From Roseovarius nubinhibens ISM (GTDB lineage Bacteria; Pseudomonadota; Alphaproteobacteria; Rhodobacterales; Rhodobacteraceae), in NCBI RefSeq assembly GCF_000152625.1, contig NZ_CH724156.1, positions 1,551,466 to 1,615,465 on the forward strand: a stretch of DNA of 64,000 nt. Reading direction: 5' to 3'. The notes under the pieces were generated by a model. It had not been told where the DNA came from. It worked only from the letters and a program-made list of their open reading frames with translations, and searched no databases. Every line of letters starts with the position of its first letter. Position 1 is the first letter of the stretch. A program made the position numbers and the translations under genes. This document shows, in pieces, positions 42,965-53,006 of this stretch.

Positions 42965-44013
42965 GCCGCCCCCCTCCGCCCGATCAGGATGAGCGCAAAG
43001 ACCGGCGCGCCGACCAGCGCGGTCACCACCCCGATGGGCAAAACCTGCCCGGGGATGATCACCCGCGAAATCACATCCGCCGCGATGAGAAACACCGCCC
43101 CCGCCAGCGCCGAGGCCGGGACAAGCTGCCCGTGCCGCGTACCAACGAGCATCCGCATCGCATGCGGGATCACCAGCCCGACAAAGCCGATCGAGCCAAC
43201 GATCGACACGATCACCGCCGTCACCAGCGCCGCCACCCCGATAAGAACCACCTGCGCCCGCCGCACCGAAATGCCGAGCGACGCGGCGCTGTCCGCGCCA
43301 AAGGTAAACGCATCGAGCGTGCGCACATGCGCGAGACAAACCGCCACGCCAATGACCGTGGCCGGCACCACGCTCGTCACATCGATCCAGCGCACCCCGC
43401 TGAGGTTTCCCAAGAGCCAGAACATGATGCCCCGCGCCTGTTCCGCATTGGCCGATTTCGCGATGAGAAAGGCGGTGATCGCATTGAAAAGCTGCGAGCC
43501 CGCAATGCCCGCCAGCACGATCACCCCGGCCGCGCGAAGCCCGGTACCGCCGCCCGCCAGATGCGCCAGCGCCGCGACAAATCCAAACGCCATGAGCGCC
43601 CCGGTAAAGGCCCCCGCCGACATCGAGATCGCCCCGCCGCCGAGACCCACCACCGTCACCGCCACAGCGCCGGTCGAGGCCCCCGCCGAAATGCCCAGGA
43701 GATACGGATCGGCCAGCGCATTGCGCAGCAGCGCCTGCAACACCACCCCCGCCAGCGCCAGCCCCGCGCCACAGCACGCCGCCACCAAGGCCCGCGCCAG
43801 CCGGTAATTCCACACGATCCCCGTGTCGATCCGGTCCACCGCATAGCCCGCCCCAAAGAGCTTGTTGGCCAGCACCTTGAGCACCACGTCAAAAGGAATG
43901 CGCGTCTCGCCCAGCGCCGTGCCGAGCATCAGCGCGATCAGCAGCACGGGCAGCGCAAGCACCGCCCAATGCAAGGCCGACCGATGCCGGGGCATGGCGA
44001 CGGCCTGGCTCAT
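42961..44013 (-). CDS. btuC: ABC transporter permease, BtuC/FecCD type
   Basis: 350 aa with about ten hydrophobic segments and typical FecCD signatures ('LSGVRWIDVTSVVPATVIGV', 'IGFVGLVIPHAMRMLVG' near 280). It forms the inner-membrane channel with the ATPase downstream. Its start overlaps the stop of the binding-protein gene (4 bp) and its end overlaps the ATPase gene, so the three are tightly coupled. Substrate inferred as cobalamin from the riboswitch. Confidence 0.9.
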   Translation of the reverse strand: MSQAVAMPRHRSALHWAVLALPVLLIALMLGTALGETRIPFDVVLKVLANKLFGAGYAVDRIDTGIVWNYRLARALVAACCGAGLALAGVVLQALLRNALADPYLLGISAGASTGAVAVTVVGLGGGAISMSAGAFTGALMAFGFVAALAHLAGGGTGLRAAGVIVLAGIAGSQLFNAITAFLIAKSANAEQARGIMFWLLGNLSGVRWIDVTSVVPATVIGVAVCLAHVRTLDAFTFGADSAASLGISVRRAQVVLIGVAALVTAVIVSIVGSIGFVGLVIPHAMRMLVGTRHGQLVPASALAGAVFLIAADVISRVIIPGQVLPIGVVTALVGAPVFALILIGRRGAA

Positions 44014-45026
44014 TGCAGATCGTAGCCCGCCAGCGCCTCGGCAATCGTGCCCAGCACATGAATGGCCCGCACCGTCGGGCTCATGGCATGGGCGTCGATG
44101 GTGATGATCCGGCCTTCCTTCACCGCCGTCATCTCGCGCGCCACCGGGTCGGTGGTCAGAAATTCACGCTTCTTCTCCACGTCATCGGCGGGAAACCGGC
44201 GGCGGTCCATCTCGGCGATCACGATAAAGGTCGGATCGGCCTTGGCCAGCGTCTCCCAGCCGACGGTCGGCCATTCCTCATCCGAGGTCACCACATTCTC
44301 GACCCCGAGCTTGTCCATCATATAGGCCGGCACGCCCTTCTGCCCCGCCACATAGGGATCGATGTCGAGATCCGCCGACGAGAACCAAAAGAGCCCCGAC
44401 ACCCCCTCGGGCAGGTCGAGCGCCTCCGCCTTGGCCACCGCCTCGGCCTCCGCCGCCTGCAGCTCGGCCACCAACTCGGCCCCGCGCGCCCCGACGTCAT
44501 AGATCTCCGCCAGCTGCGCGATCCCCTTATAGAGCTGCTCTGTCGCGAACAGCTCGGACCGGGTGCCATCGCCGCCGACAAGGTTGTCCTTGCTCTCGCA
44601 ATCGGTGGGCATCACATAGGTCGGCACGCCAACCTCATGGAACATCTCGCGCGTGCCCACGATGCCTTCCTGACCGATATGCCATTCATACATGACCGTC
44701 ACCAGCTCGGGCCGCTTGTTGACGATGCTCTCGAAACTCGGATCATTGTCGGCCAGCCGCTCGATCCCGGCGTTCAGGCTCTCGAACTCCGGCAGCACCG
44801 GGTTGAACCAGACCGAAGTGCCCTGCACCGTCTCGCCCAGCCCGAGCAGATAGAGGATCTCGGTGGTCGATTGCCCCACCGTCACCGTGCGCGCCGGCGC
44901 CGCGTCAAAGCGCAGCTCGTGACCGCAATTCTCGATGGTAAGCGGATAGCGCGTCTCGGCCTCGGCCATCACCGCGCTGCCCATCCCAAGCGCCAGCACC
45001 CCGGGCGCAATCAAGTAGTTCTTCAT
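44010..45026 (-). CDS. btuF: Periplasmic binding protein of the B12-type ABC transporter
   Basis: 338 aa from the ATG at 45026. A signal peptide (about 1-21) precedes a TroA/FepB-like fold with 'RTVTVGQSTTEILYLLGLGE' and 'WETLAKADPTFIVIAEMD'. It delivers substrate to the BtuC-like permease. It is the first gene of the operon, with the cobalamin riboswitch about 140-300 bp upstream. The length is close to that of FepB-type proteins, longer than E. coli BtuF. Confidence 0.87.
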   Translation of the reverse strand: MKNYLIAPGVLALGMGSAVMAEAETRYPLTIENCGHELRFDAAPARTVTVGQSTTEILYLLGLGETVQGTSVWFNPVLPEFESLNAGIERLADNDPSFESIVNKRPELVTVMYEWHIGQEGIVGTREMFHEVGVPTYVMPTDCESKDNLVGGDGTRSELFATEQLYKGIAQLAEIYDVGARGAELVAELQAAEAEAVAKAEALDLPEGVSGLFWFSSADLDIDPYVAGQKGVPAYMMDKLGVENVVTSDEEWPTVGWETLAKADPTFIVIAEMDRRRFPADDVEKKREFLTTDPVAREMTAVKEGRIITIDAHAMSPTVRAIHVLGTIAEALAGYDLQ

Positions 45027-45164
45027 AGCTAGACTCCTCGGTCTTGCCGGACACAGGAGGAGCAGGAAAGGGCATCTGCCGGTGGTCCCTGCCTGGTGCC
45101 GTGCACCGGGCCTCGAGACCACGCCAAACCCCCGCCCCGGGCCACCCCGCCCGGTTTCAGGTTA

Positions 45165-45325
45165 TGCGTCGGCAGGTCTCCTGACTCACGGCTCATGGCG
45201 TCATCTTCCCTTCCCAGACCTCGGCCCAGTGGTTCTGAAGATGCAGCTCGCCGCCTACAGTTGCGGGGGCAGTTCCGGTTGACGCCCTGCTGGACGCCGC
45301 GGATTCCCTATTAGTTTCCATCGAA
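45165..45325 (-). promoter_or_regulatory. Cobalamin riboswitch
   Basis: On the minus strand, conserved elements appear in order: 'agggaatcc' near 45302-45310, 'ccggaactgcccccgcaact' near 45259-45278, 'gccactg'-like 'accactgggccgag', 'gggaaggg', and the hallmark B12-box 'gagtcaggagacctgcc' near 45172-45188. A GC-rich stretch follows toward the binding-protein gene and may form the expression platform. It would shut down the transporter when adenosyl- or other cobalamin is plentiful. The ends are approximate. Confidence 0.92.
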
Positions 45326-45512
45326 AACCGACGCCGCAGTGACACCCGATTTTTGCCCCCCCGTCAACCGCGATGACCGCAGGGGCCCGATATTCGCGCC
45401 GTGCCGCCACCGGCCCAACTGTGCGCCTGCGCGCCAAGCCGCATGGAATTTTGGGGAAATACCGAATCATGATAGGCTGATCTTATTTCGCACCTTCCCG
45501 CAGGAGGGCCCC

Positions 45513-46703
45513 ATGACGTTCATTTCCCGGTTTCCCTGGACTGTTTTCCTTCTCCTCATCCTCTGGCTTCCGGGCTGCTTTCCCGGCGGGTTCTCCTATG
45601 AGCGACTGTCGCTGCAAGAGGCCCGCCCCGACCTGCCGACAAGCTGGCGCTACCCGCAGGTGACGCGCAGCGCCGAGCCCGATTTCGATCTGGACGATTT
45701 CGAACCCTATTTCGAGCTATCAAGCCTGCGCCGCACCGGCCGAGGCTATGAAATCCGCACCGGCAAATCCGTCGAAATCTCACCGCTGCGCTTCGAGACC
45801 TCGCCCAAGGCCCCCGGCGTGCTCGCCGCCGTGATCGAGAGCCAAGGCAAAAAGGACAAGACCACCGGCAAGCGTCAGACTTTCTACATGATCAACTTCA
45901 TCGCGCCCCTGCGCGGCGATGACTACCGTTTGATCATTCTCAACAAACGGAGCCTGACGCTCTGGACCCCCAAAGAGGCACAGGCCATGGCCGCCCGCAC
46001 CCATCTGTTGCAGCTCGATTTCGATGACGGCCAAGCCCCGGTCTTCCGCAATGATGCCGACCTCGAACAGGCGCTGATCGCGGCCCATTACCTACCGGCC
46101 AAACACAGCATCGCCTTCACCCTGACCGCGACGGCCCCGACCGGATCTGACAAGAAAAAGACCACCCCGACCCCGCGCCCGAGCAACAAGAGCTGGATCT
46201 TCAATTCCGCCACCGATCCGATTACCAAGAAATCGAACAACAGCATCATCATCCGCGCGACATCCGTCGAACCGCGCGCCAATCTCGCGATCAATTTCTT
46301 CTGCGACAAGGGTCAGCTCCGCGCCGTGCTGCACAATCCCGACATTTCCTTCCGCAACGACACCAGCACCACCAAGGTGGCGCTGTCGCTGGTCGAAATG
46401 CGCATCGACGACAAGGATGTGCACCGCTTAGTCTGGGAACGGGCGGCAGGCTACCGCGATCATCTCGTCGATCTCGGCGGGGCAGGGGGGCTCTATAAAT
46501 TCGCGACCCTGCTCAATCCGCGGATGCAGAACGCCAATCACGACTGGTCCTCGGTCTGGTTCCTCAACAAGGTCGCCACTGCCCGTGACATCGTCATGCG
46601 CGTCACCGATGTTGGCGGCACCGCCTATGTCGCCCGGTTCGCCCCCTATCAACCTGTCGGCCCGGTGATCGACTTCCTGCCCGCCTGCCTGCGCCGCAGC
46701 TGA
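45513..46703 (+). CDS. Putative lipoprotein of unknown function
   Basis: 396 aa with 'aggaggg' before the ATG. The N-terminus has a hydrophobic signal and a lipobox 'LWLPGC' (Cys22), so the protein is probably acylated and anchored. The rest is beta-rich, without recognised domain, with a Thr/Lys/Pro-rich linker near 210-225 ('TGSDKKKTTPTPRPSNK'). It is a stand-alone gene, convergent with the LacI-type regulator and divergent from the B12 operon. Confidence 0.78.
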   Translation: MTFISRFPWTVFLLLILWLPGCFPGGFSYERLSLQEARPDLPTSWRYPQVTRSAEPDFDLDDFEPYFELSSLRRTGRGYEIRTGKSVEISPLRFETSPKAPGVLAAVIESQGKKDKTTGKRQTFYMINFIAPLRGDDYRLIILNKRSLTLWTPKEAQAMAARTHLLQLDFDDGQAPVFRNDADLEQALIAAHYLPAKHSIAFTLTATAPTGSDKKKTTPTPRPSNKSWIFNSATDPITKKSNNSIIIRATSVEPRANLAINFFCDKGQLRAVLHNPDISFRNDTSTTKVALSLVEMRIDDKDVHRLVWERAAGYRDHLVDLGGAGGLYKFATLLNPRMQNANHDWSSVWFLNKVATARDIVMRVTDVGGTAYVARFAPYQPVGPVIDFLPACLRRS

Positions 46704-46719
46704 GCCTTGGGCTCGCGCC

Positions 46720-47742
46720 TCAATGCGTGCCGCGCGGCTTGACCACCGGATCGACAAACACCGTCTCATCCGCCTTGCCCGGATCGCCGAGCCGCGCCTC
46801 CAAGAGCCGCAGGATCTCGCGCACCGCCGCGTCGATCGGGTTGCGCACCGTGGTGAGGTCGAAACAGGTCCAGCGCGCCATGTCGATATCGTCAAACCCG
46901 ATCACCGCCAGATCGCCGGGCACCGCCCGGCCGATCTCCCGCGCCGCCGACAGCGCCCCGATGGCCATCGCGTCATTGCCACAGATGAGCGCGTCAATCT
47001 CGCCCGCCTCCTGCAACAGCGCCCGCGCCGCCGCATGGCCGCCATCTACCGTGTAATCCCCCACGGCCTCGGCCACCGGCCGAAGACCCGCCGCCTCCAG
47101 CGCCGCCATCACCCCGGCCCGCCGTTCGCAGGAGGAATAGAGCTCGGGCGGCCCGCCCAGAAACCCGATGCGCCGCCGCCCGCCCGAGATGAGAAGCTCG
47201 GCGCCCATCCGCGCGCCCTGATCATTGCGGCAACAGACCGTATCGACCCCGGGCGCGCTCAGCGGTCGGCCCGAGGAAATCATCGGAATCCCATAGCGCG
47301 CGCATTGCTCGACGATCTCGCCCGATAGGCTGCCGCCGCGCAGGATCAGCGCATCGAGCGGATAGCGCAGCACCTCTTCGAGCGCCTGCGCCGCCCGCGC
47401 GCCATTGCCATCAATCAGCAGCGGCCATTTCTGGATCGCGTTGAGCGACCCGACAAGCTGGCTCACAAAGGCCGTGTCATAGGGGTTGCGCAGATCGCCC
47501 GCGAAAATCGCCACCAGATGCGAATTGCCGCCCTTGAGCCCCGCCGCCAGCGCATTGGGCTGATAGCCGATTTCCGCCGCAACAGAGAGGATTCTGCGCC
47601 GCTTTTCCGCGTCGAGATAGGCCCCTTTGGTAAAGGCCCGCGACACCGCCGAACGCGACACACCGGCCTGCTCGGCCACCGTCTGGGCGGTCACCCGCCG
47701 TGGCCTCTGGCCCAAACTCTTCTTTTCACCCGTCATAGCCAA
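46720..47742 (-). CDS. LacI-family transcriptional regulator
   Basis: 340 aa. The N-terminal helix-turn-helix 'VTAQTVAEQAGVSRSAVSRA' with hinge 'YQPNALAAGLKGG' is followed by a periplasmic-binding-protein-like effector domain ('IGFLGGPPELYSSCERRAG', 'AVIGFDDIDMARW'). Such regulators usually sense sugars or related ligands. It lies near the ugp-type operon, separated by the RNA ligase gene, and a palindrome at 48691-48708 is a candidate operator. A second in-frame ATG at 47736 could be the start. Confidence 0.9.
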   Translation of the reverse strand: MAMTGEKKSLGQRPRRVTAQTVAEQAGVSRSAVSRAFTKGAYLDAEKRRRILSVAAEIGYQPNALAAGLKGGNSHLVAIFAGDLRNPYDTAFVSQLVGSLNAIQKWPLLIDGNGARAAQALEEVLRYPLDALILRGGSLSGEIVEQCARYGIPMISSGRPLSAPGVDTVCCRNDQGARMGAELLISGGRRRIGFLGGPPELYSSCERRAGVMAALEAAGLRPVAEAVGDYTVDGGHAAARALLQEAGEIDALICGNDAMAIGALSAAREIGRAVPGDLAVIGFDDIDMARWTCFDLTTVRNPIDAAVREILRLLEARLGDPGKADETVFVDPVVKPRGTH

Positions 47743-47837
47743 TCAGTCCGCTGTCCCCGGGGATTTTGTCAAGAAAGCAAAACACAAACCTGTGCTGACC
47801 AAGACCTGACGTCGGCCTGTACCCTCGTGGCGTCAGG

Positions 47838-48461
47838 TCAGGCCAGACCGTTCCTGACGATCTCCGCCTTCATCCAATGTGTCTCGCTCTGGACGTGGTT
47901 CGCGCGCACATACTTGCCAACCGCCACCGGCATCTGTGCCTCGGAGAAGGCCTGCACCGTGCGAACGACAAACCCCTCCTGGGTCGAGACATCCACCTGC
48001 GATACGAGCTCTTCGATGACAAGGTCTGAGAACCGACCCCGAAAGAGCACCGGAACGCTGTTAAGCCCCAACTCGTCAAATCGAGACTGCGTCTCGTCCC
48101 AGCCCTGAATTTCGTCGCCCAGAATCCACGCAAAGCCGAGGAAATACGACGGAAGCGCCTGATAGCCGATGGAATGGCGGGCAAACAGGTATTCTCCGAG
48201 GATCCGCTCATCCTCTCCGAGCCGGGGCGAAACACCAGCGGCAAACGCCTTTAGCCAATCTCGCGACGGGTGGTATCTTGCATCCGGGCTGCGCGGATGA
48301 CAGCCCCCGGCAAAAATCGTGGTATTCTCGCCAGCCATCTTCTCCGTTACCAGGACCTCTGGCGCGTCCCGAAGCACCGAAAGATCGCTCATGATCTTGT
48401 CGTCAGCGGTGGCTCCGGGGGAAATCGGAAGATGAAAGGTTCGCCCGTACTTCTTTGACAT
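47838..48461 (-). CDS. RNA ligase family protein (Rnl2-like nucleotidyltransferase)
   Basis: 207 aa. Nucleotidyltransferase motif I 'TEKMAGENT' gives Lys41 as the AMP-accepting residue. Motif III-like 'GEYLFARHSI', motif IV 'EGFVVR' and motif V 'VGKYVRANHV' follow. Only the catalytic domain is present. Such ligases seal nicks in RNA or tRNA using ATP. No kinase, phosphatase or toxin nuclease is next to it, so its substrate is unclear. It is on the strand opposite the ugp operon and 95 bp from the LacI gene. Confidence 0.85.
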   Translation of the reverse strand: MSKKYGRTFHLPISPGATADDKIMSDLSVLRDAPEVLVTEKMAGENTTIFAGGCHPRSPDARYHPSRDWLKAFAAGVSPRLGEDERILGEYLFARHSIGYQALPSYFLGFAWILGDEIQGWDETQSRFDELGLNSVPVLFRGRFSDLVIEELVSQVDVSTQEGFVVRTVQAFSEAQMPVAVGKYVRANHVQSETHWMKAEIVRNGLA

Positions 48462-48809
48462 AAAAGCGCCAATCCACCCAGTTAAACCCTATCCACATCA
48501 TGCGTAACGCAGATCCCTTATCAGAACCAGATGCACCGCATTGCCATTGGGCGCGACCGAGGGTGGAAAGCTAGCTTTGCTCCCCCCCTAAGGCCGCCGC
48601 AACGTCCAGACTTGTTTGGTCGGCACTTGGGTTTTTCTCTTTGGTGGGAAATTCCTAAATCCTTCATCTCCCTGTCATGAAACGCCCGTATGTGAACACG
48701 TGTGCACACTCGCTGTACATCCTGTGTCCGGGCTGCCCGGCGCATCGAAATTTTCGTGGGGCTTTGGCCCCTTGGCCCGTTGGGTCGCTCAACGAACCGG
48801 AGCATAGAG
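48462..48809. promoter_or_regulatory. Promoter region of the ugp-type operon with a palindromic operator
   Basis: About 350 bp between the leftward RNA ligase gene and the rightward ugpB-like gene. It contains a near-perfect 18-bp palindrome at 48691-48708, 'tgtgaacacgtgtgcaca', with a single mismatched pair. It is a good candidate site for the LacI-type repressor. No gene is seen in the stretch. Confidence 0.6.
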
Positions 48810-50117
48810 ATGAAAAACCTGTATATCGGCGCGGCCTCCACGGCCTTTGCCCTGATCGCCAACACCGCCGCCGCCGAGGTGGAAATCAGCTGGTGGCACG
48901 CCATGGGCGGCGCGCTGGGGGAAACCGTCAACCAGATCGCCGAGGACTTCAACGCCTCGCAAGACGAGTACAAGATCACCCCGGTCTTCAAAGGCACCTA
49001 TGAAGAGGCCCTGACCGCCGGCATCGCCGCCTTCCGCGCCGGCGAACAGCCCAACGTGCTGCAGGTCTTCGACGCCGGCGCCGCCACCGTGATCGGGGCC
49101 CAGGGCGCGACCGTGCCGGTGCAGGATCTGCTCACCGACAATGGCGTCGCCTTCAATATCGAAGACTACATCTCGGGCGTGCGCTACTTCTACGCTGACG
49201 CCGATGGCAAGATGATCGGCATGCCGTTCAACTCCTCCTCGCCGGTGATGTATTTCAACGTCGACGCGCTGGAAAAGGCCGGTGTCGAGGCCCCCAAGAC
49301 CTGGGAAGAGTTCCAGACCGTGACCGCCCCGGCGCTCAAGGACGCGGGCTATGTCGCGCTGTCGCAATCGCACCTGCCCTGGATCTTCACCGAGAATTTC
49401 CACAGCCGTCACAACCTGCCCTTCGCCACCAATGACAATGGCTACGCCGGCTCGGACGGCACCGAGATCCTCGTCAACAACGACGCGATCAAGGCCCATT
49501 TCACCGCCGTCACCGACTGGCAGGACAAGGGCTATTTCGAATGGTTCGGCACCGGCTGGGGCGACAACCAGACCCCGTTCGAAGAGGGCAAGGTCGCGAT
49601 CTGGCTCGGCTCCTCGGGCTCTTTCGGCGGCCTCGCCAAGAAAGACCTGCCGTTCGAATTCTCCGCCACCTACCTGCCCTATTGGGAAGCGGTGACCAAG
49701 GAACCGAAACAGACCTTCATCGGCGGCGCCTCGCTCTTTGCCATGGCCGGTCACGAGGCCGAAGAAAACAAGGCCACCGCCGCCTTCTTCGAATTCCTCA
49801 CCAAAGCCGAGACCCAGTATTTCTGGCACCGCGAAACCGGCTATGTGCCGATCACCAAAGCCGCCTATGAGCTGGCCAAGGCCGATGGCCATTACGACCG
49901 CTTCCCGGCGGCCGAAACCGGCATCAAACAGCTGTCGCTGCCTGCGGGTGAACACACCAAAGGCTATCGCATGGGCTTCTACGTGCAGATCCGTGACGTG
50001 ATGAACCGCGAATATGGCCGCATCCTGACCGGCGAAACCTCGGTCGAAGATGCCTTTGCCACGATCGAGAAAGAGGCCAACGCCCTGCTGGCCCGCTTCT
50101 CCAAGACGCAAAGCTGA
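48810..50117 (+). CDS. ugpB: ABC transporter substrate-binding protein, UgpB type
   Basis: 435 aa. A signal peptide (about 1-22, 'ANTAAAE') precedes a family 1 extracellular solute-binding domain with 'ISWWHAMGGALGETVNQIAE' and 'MPFNSSSPVMYFN', which match sn-glycerol-3-phosphate binding proteins; the 'WWHAMGG' and 'NSSSPVMYFN' segments are typical of UgpB. It is the first gene of a five-gene operon. Substrate: glycerol-3-phosphate or glycerophosphodiesters by family. Confidence 0.88.
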   Translation: MKNLYIGAASTAFALIANTAAAEVEISWWHAMGGALGETVNQIAEDFNASQDEYKITPVFKGTYEEALTAGIAAFRAGEQPNVLQVFDAGAATVIGAQGATVPVQDLLTDNGVAFNIEDYISGVRYFYADADGKMIGMPFNSSSPVMYFNVDALEKAGVEAPKTWEEFQTVTAPALKDAGYVALSQSHLPWIFTENFHSRHNLPFATNDNGYAGSDGTEILVNNDAIKAHFTAVTDWQDKGYFEWFGTGWGDNQTPFEEGKVAIWLGSSGSFGGLAKKDLPFEFSATYLPYWEAVTKEPKQTFIGGASLFAMAGHEAEENKATAAFFEFLTKAETQYFWHRETGYVPITKAAYELAKADGHYDRFPAAETGIKQLSLPAGEHTKGYRMGFYVQIRDVMNREYGRILTGETSVEDAFATIEKEANALLARFSKTQS

Positions 50118-50184
50118 TCACCACTCACCCAACGCCTTGGACGGTCGCAGCCCCTGCGGCCGTCCTCCACGTCCCGGAGGCCCC

Positions 50185-51066
50185 ATGAAACGCGCAGGTT
50201 TCACCACACGCTGGTTGCCGATCCTGCTGCTCCTGCCGCAGCTGTCGATCATCGCCATCTTCTTCTACTGGCCCGCCGCCCACGCGGTGCACTCCTCCTT
50301 CTACCTCGCGGACCCCTTCGGCTTTGGCGCGACCTATGTCGGCGTCGACAATTACGCCGATCTGGCCGGCAGCTCCGAATATCTCAAGGTGGCCCGGTTC
50401 ACCCTGATCTTCACCCTGCTGGTCACCTTCTTTTCGCTGGCCCTCGCGCTGCTCTTGGCGGTCAAGGCCGACAACATCATTCGCGGCGCGAAATCCTACC
50501 GCACCCTTTTGATGTGGGTCTACGCGGTGGCACCGCCGGTGGCGGGCTTCATCGGGCTCATCATGTTCAACCAGAGCTGGGGACCGCTGACCGAAGCCGC
50601 CCGCGCCATCGGCTGGGATTTCAAGCTCGGGGTGAATTTCAACGACACCGCCACCGCCATGGTCCTCGTCGCGGTCTGGAAACAGGTGCCGGTGAATTTC
50701 ATCTTCTTCCTCTCCGGCCTGCAATCCATCCCCAAACCGGTGCGCGAGGCGGCGCTGATCGACAACCGCTCGGCGCGCGGCCGGTTCTGGGATGTGACCT
50801 TCCCGCTCTTGGCGCCGACCGGGTTCTTCCTGCTGATCATCAACATCACCTACGCGCTGTTCGACACGTTCGGCGTCATCGACACGATGGTCAAAGGCGA
50901 GCCGGGCAACAACCCGATGACCCTGGTCTACAAGGTCTATGTCGACGGGTTCCGCGGCAATGACATGGGCGGCAGCTCGGCCCAGTCGGTGATCCTGATG
51001 CTGCTCGTGCTGGCGCTCACCATCTTTCAGTTCCGGCTGATCGAACGCCGCATCCATTACACCTGA
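50185..51066 (+). CDS. ugpA: ABC transporter permease, UgpA type
   Basis: 293 aa with six hydrophobic segments and the inner-membrane EAA-type loop 'PVREAALIDNRSARGRFWDV'. Members of this family (MalF/UgpA) form half the channel. 'ggagg' stands 6 bp before the ATG. It is 67 bp after ugpB and 10 bp before the ugpE-like gene. Confidence 0.88.
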   Translation: MKRAGFTTRWLPILLLLPQLSIIAIFFYWPAAHAVHSSFYLADPFGFGATYVGVDNYADLAGSSEYLKVARFTLIFTLLVTFFSLALALLLAVKADNIIRGAKSYRTLLMWVYAVAPPVAGFIGLIMFNQSWGPLTEAARAIGWDFKLGVNFNDTATAMVLVAVWKQVPVNFIFFLSGLQSIPKPVREAALIDNRSARGRFWDVTFPLLAPTGFFLLIINITYALFDTFGVIDTMVKGEPGNNPMTLVYKVYVDGFRGNDMGGSSAQSVILMLLVLALTIFQFRLIERRIHYT

Positions 51067-51076
51067 GGACCGCGCG

Positions 51077-51955
51077 ATGACCGATATCCCCTATACCCCC
51101 GCCGCGCGCCGCATCCGCTGGTCGGTACTGGCCGATCACGCGGTGCTCATCGCCGGGTCGCTCTTCCTGCTGATCCCGCTGCTGGTGATGCTGCAAACCA
51201 CCACCACCACCGATCTCGAAACGATCAAATACGGCCCGCAACTGGCCATCGGCGATCAGCTCGACGACAATTTCCGCGCCGCCATGTTCAAGGCCTCGGG
51301 CTTTTCCGGTCAGAACACCGGGCTGTCGATGCTGATCAACTCGACCATCCTCGGCCTCGGCTTTGCGCTGGGCAAGATCGTCATCGGCATGATGGCCGCC
51401 TATGCGCTGGTCTATTTCCGGATGCGCTTTGCGACGCTGGCCTTCTGGCTCATCTTCACCACGCTTCTGCTGCCGCTCGAGGTGCGCATCCTGCCCTCCT
51501 ACGAGATCGCGCAAAAGCTCAACCTCCTGAACAGCTACACCGGTCTCATCCTGCCGCTCATCGCCTCCGCGACGGCCACCTTCTTCTTCCGCCAGTTCTT
51601 TCGCGCGGTCCCGGAAGAGCTGGTCGAGGCGGCGCGCATCGACGGGGCCGGGCCGGTGCGCTTCTTCATCGACGTGCTCGTGCCGCTGAGCCGGACGATG
51701 ATCGCCGCGATGTTCATCATCATGTTTGTCTTTGGCTGGAACCAATACCTCTGGCCCACGATGATCACCACCGAGGAAGGCATGTACACGCTGGTGCGCG
51801 GCATCAAGCAGCTGACCCAGGATCTCGAAGGCACCAACATCCCCGAATATGGCCGCGCCAACATGCTGGCGCTGATTGCGATCCTGCCGCCGGTGGCGGT
51901 GGTGATCTTTTTCCAAAGCTGGTTCGTCAAGGGCCTCACGGAATCGGACAAATAA
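51077..51955 (+). CDS. ugpE: ABC transporter permease, UgpE type
   Basis: 292 aa, six predicted membrane segments, with the EAA loop '[20 protein letters not shown]' and the C-terminal '[20 protein letters not shown]' typical of MalG/UgpE. The '[14 protein letters not shown]' segment is characteristic of UgpE. It follows ugpA by 10 bp and precedes ugpC by 10 bp. Confidence 0.9.
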   Translation: MTDIPYTPAARRIRWSVLADHAVLIAGSLFLLIPLLVMLQTTTTTDLETIKYGPQLAIGDQLDDNFRAAMFKASGFSGQNTGLSMLINSTILGLGFALGKIVIGMMAAYALVYFRMRFATLAFWLIFTTLLLPLEVRILPSYEIAQKLNLLNSYTGLILPLIASATATFFFRQFFRAVPEELVEAARIDGAGPVRFFIDVLVPLSRTMIAAMFIIMFVFGWNQYLWPTMITTEEGMYTLVRGIKQLTQDLEGTNIPEYGRANMLALIAILPPVAVVIFFQSWFVKGLTESDK

Positions 51956-51965
51956 GGACAGGCAG

Positions 51966-53006
51966 ATGGCTCAGGTCTCACTCAACAACATCCGCAAGAT
52001 CTACCCGAACGGCGTCGAGGCGGTGCAACAGACCAGTTTCGACATCGCCGATGGCGAATTTCTGGTGCTCGTCGGCCCCTCGGGCTGTGGCAAATCCACA
52101 TTGCTCCGGATGATCGCCGGTCTCGAGGACATCACCGAGGGCGAGCTGCGCATCGGCGACCGCGTCGTGAACCATGTCGACCCCGCCGACCGCGACATCG
52201 CCATGGTGTTCCAGAACTACGCGCTCTACCCGCATATGACGGTGCGCCGCAACATCGGCTACGGGCTCAAGAACCGCAAAACCCCTGCCGATGTGATCGC
52301 CGCCAAGGTCCGCGAAGCCGCCGAGATGCTCAACCTCACCGACTATCTCGACCGCAAACCCTCGCAGCTCTCCGGCGGTCAGCGTCAGCGCGTCGCCATG
52401 GGCCGCGCCGTGGTCCGCGACCCGTCGCTCTTTCTCTTCGACGAACCGCTCTCCAATCTCGACGCCAAGCTGCGCCATCAGATGCGGATCGAGATCAAGG
52501 CGCTGCAACGCCGCCTTGGCGTGACCTCGGTCTATGTCACCCATGATCAGGTCGAGGCGATGACCATGGCCGACAAGATCATCGTGCTGAACGCGGGCCG
52601 CATCGAACAGATCGGCACCCCGTCCGAGATCTACCACAACCCGGCCTCCACCTTTGTCGCGAGCTTCATGGGCGCGCCGCCGATGAACCTGCTCGACGCG
52701 CGCTTCGAGGCCGGACAGGTGCGCATCAACGGCGGCACGCCGCTTTTGCCGGCGTCGGGCTCTGGCCCGGTCACCGTCGGCATCCGCCCCGAAGATGCCG
52801 AGCTCACCCCCGAAGGCCCGCTCGGCTTTGACATCCAGATCGTCGAAGAGCTCGGCGGTCATCGTCTGCTGCACGGTCAGCTCGCGGATCAGCCCTTTAC
52901 GCTCCATGTCGGCAAAGAGGTCGAGGCCCGCCCCGGCGCGGCCCGTGTGAACCTGCGCCCCGAGGCGCTGCGCCTCTTCGACAAGACCACCGGGCAGGCG
53001 CTGTGA
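51966..53006 (+). CDS. ugpC: ABC transporter ATPase, UgpC/MalK type
   Basis: 346 aa. Walker A 'GPSGCGKST' (near 38), signature '[20 protein letters not shown]', Walker B '[16 protein letters not shown]' and a C-terminal TOBE domain (about 240-346, '[12 protein letters not shown]'). It drives the permease pair upstream. The stop overlaps the GTG of the EEP gene by 4 bases, so the phosphatase is part of the operon. Confidence 0.9.
   Translation: MAQVSLNNIRKIYPNGVEAVQQTSFDIADGEFLVLVGPSGCGKSTLLRMIAGLEDITEGELRIGDRVVNHVDPADRDIAMVFQNYALYPHMTVRRNIGYGLKNRKTPADVIAAKVREAAEMLNLTDYLDRKPSQLSGGQRQRVAMGRAVVRDPSLFLFDEPLSNLDAKLRHQMRIEIKALQRRLGVTSVYVTHDQVEAMTMADKIIVLNAGRIEQIGTPSEIYHNPASTFVASFMGAPPMNLLDARFEAGQVRINGGTPLLPASGSGPVTVGIRPEDAELTPEGPLGFDIQIVEELGGHRLLHGQLADQPFTLHVGKEVEARPGAARVNLRPEALRLFDKTTGQAL

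Noticed and set aside
42197..43813. A longer reading of the ABC ATPase gene extending into the permease region
   Set aside because: The extension is Gly/Arg/Ala-rich shadow sequence. The ATG at 42964 overlaps the permease stop and starts the normal domain.
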